From Candidatus Zixiibacteriota bacterium (GTDB taxonomy: Bacteria; Zixibacteria; MSB-5A5; GN15; FEB-12), in assembly GCA_022564135.1 (NCBI GenBank), contig JADFLZ010000145.1, positions 1 through 6,060 on the forward strand: a stretch of DNA of 6,060 nucleotides, given 5' to 3'. Position 1 is the stretch's first letter. Each line of letters begins with the position of its first letter. Of the stretch, positions 5,465 through 6,060 are shown in pieces. A program made the position numbers and the translations under genes. The notes beneath the pieces were generated by a model that was not told the DNA's origin, did no database searches, and saw nothing but the letters and a program-made list of their open reading frames with translations.

Positions 5465-5498
5465 CCCCGTGAGTACACGGGACTAAAGCGGGAATTAC
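5465..5498. repeat. Palindromic repeat B, truncated copy 2
   Basis: The inner hairpin CCCGTG (5466-5471) / CACGGG (5476-5481) with an AGTA loop and the following ACTAAAGCGGGAAT match copy 1 with two mismatches in 34 bases. The left outer arm ATTCCCG is absent upstream, so this copy cannot form the nested structure. It lies just past the speE stop (5516), where its RNA would form a 3' stem-loop on the speE transcript. Confidence 0.55.
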
Positions 5499-5515
5499 TA
5501 AGTCGAGGCAGTTGG

Positions 5516-6060
5516 CTATTCTACCAGTTCTTTGGCGAACTGGGGCAGCAGGAATGAACCGAGATGAATATCATGATTGTAATATTGCGTTTTGTGTGAG
5601 CTTTTGGCTAAGCGGTCTTTATCAAAATCATTTATCGGGTCATATTTTTTACTGCAAAAAGCAAATGACCACAAGGTCGATGGATAGATGGGCATAAAGC
5701 AGGTATACATTTTTACAATAGGGAAGACATCTTTTAAGTTTTCGTACATTAATTTTATGGTTTGCTGATTAAAAAATGGTGATTCGGTCTGCGCGACCAT
5801 TATGCCGTCGTCGTTGAGTCTGTCAAAGACTGTCTGGTGGAATGTTTTTTGAAAGAGGTCGGCTGCCGGACCAATGGGGTCTGACAGGTCTAAGAGAACA
5901 ATGTCAAACTTTTGATCTGATTCTTCGATGAATTTCTTGCCGTCTTGAAACTTCAAATTTGCACGTTTGTCAGCTAGACCTTTGGTAAGTTTGGGGAAGT
6001 GTTTTTTGGAGACTTCCACCACCATTTCATCAATTTCGCACATAGTGCAGTGTTTGACTT
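5516..6060 (-). CDS. speE: Polyamine aminopropyltransferase (spermidine synthase), N-terminal part missing at window edge
   Basis: SpeE transfers the aminopropyl group of decarboxylated S-adenosylmethionine to putrescine, making spermidine and methylthioadenosine, in the cytoplasm. The window holds the last 180 or so codons of a family that is usually about 280-290 residues. The frame continues past the ATG at 6043 to the edge as VKHCTMCEIDEMVVEVSKK, so that ATG is internal. Visible motifs are the cosubstrate-binding EID (about 6037-6029), FQDG with its Asp at 5944-5942, LLDLSDPIGPAADLF with the expected catalytic Asp at 5890-5888 and a second Asp at 5881-5879, VAQTESPFF, and YPSTLWSFAFCSKKYDP. 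The C-terminus (YYNHDIHLGSFLLPQFAKEL) is typical and complete. The catalytic loop reads DLSDP where DSSDP or DSTDP is more usual; related enzymes tolerate DLTDP. The missing N-terminus contains the GGGDGG motif. The gene converges on the outer-membrane gene. Confidence 0.93.
   Translation of the reverse strand, partial: VKHCTMCEIDEMVVEVSKKHFPKLTKGLADKRANLKFQDGKKFIEESDQKFDIVLLDLSDPIGPAADLFQKTFHQTVFDRLNDDGIMVAQTESPFFNQQTIKLMYENLKDVFPIVKMYTCFMPIYPSTLWSFAFCSKKYDPINDFDKDRLAKSSHKTQYYNHDIHLGSFLLPQFAKELVE

Larger units (their letters stand above)
5070..5515. other. Repeat-rich intergenic island between convergent genes
   Basis: No gene is supported between the terminator and the speE stop. The stretch is a mosaic of a bulged hairpin, a nested palindrome, two near-identical 101/102-bp copies in direct orientation separated by 58 bp that contain another hairpin, and a truncated copy of the nested palindrome. 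It lacks a transposase or integrase. The 210-base minus-strand frame across it (5222-5431) reads through the repeats and is judged spurious. Confidence 0.8.

Noticed and set aside
6041..6043. ATG as the true start of speE
   Set aside because: The frame continues upstream with residues typical of the family (VKHCTMCEIDEMVV), and the conserved GGGDGG region must lie beyond the window.

Overview
This window looks like an ordinary chromosomal housekeeping segment from a Gram-negative bacterium of moderate GC content. The Gram-negative call rests on the signal peptide and beta-barrel character of the gene at 3838-5010. The lineage cannot be fixed from the sequence. The valyl-tRNA synthetase wording and the mosaic of short palindromic intergenic repeats fit an uncultivated FCB-type candidate phylum (for example Zixibacteria), but that is only an inference.

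Layout, left to right. Positions 1-2505, minus strand: valS, valyl-tRNA synthetase, with its extreme C-terminus cut off by the left edge. Positions 2506-2657: a 152-bp divergent intergenic region with a near-consensus sigma-70 promoter for valS, followed at once by a terminator-like hairpin. Positions 2658-3464, plus strand: mazG, a nucleoside triphosphate pyrophosphohydrolase with both MazG domains intact. Positions 3465-3837: a 373-bp intergenic region with a weak terminator candidate, a perfect 16-bp palindrome, an 8-codon reading frame behind a very good ribosome binding site, and two hairpins that may form alternative structures. Positions 3838-5010, plus strand: an exported, probably outer-membrane beta-barrel protein of unknown specific function, closed by a strong intrinsic terminator at 5039-5069. 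Positions 5070-5515: a repeat island between convergent genes, holding a 101/102-bp direct repeat pair, two copies of a CCCGTG/CACGGG hairpin element and two other hairpins. Positions 5516-6060, minus strand: the C-terminal part of speE, spermidine (polyamine aminopropyl) synthase, running off the right edge.

The genes do not form one pathway. valS and mazG are divergent housekeeping genes, the outer-membrane gene is its own transcription unit with a long structured leader, and speE converges on it. I see no mobile element with a transposase, no phage gene, no CRISPR array, no rRNA or tRNA gene, and no convincing new multi-gene system. The parts most worth a second look are non-coding: the valS leader, the outer-membrane gene leader, and the repeat island.
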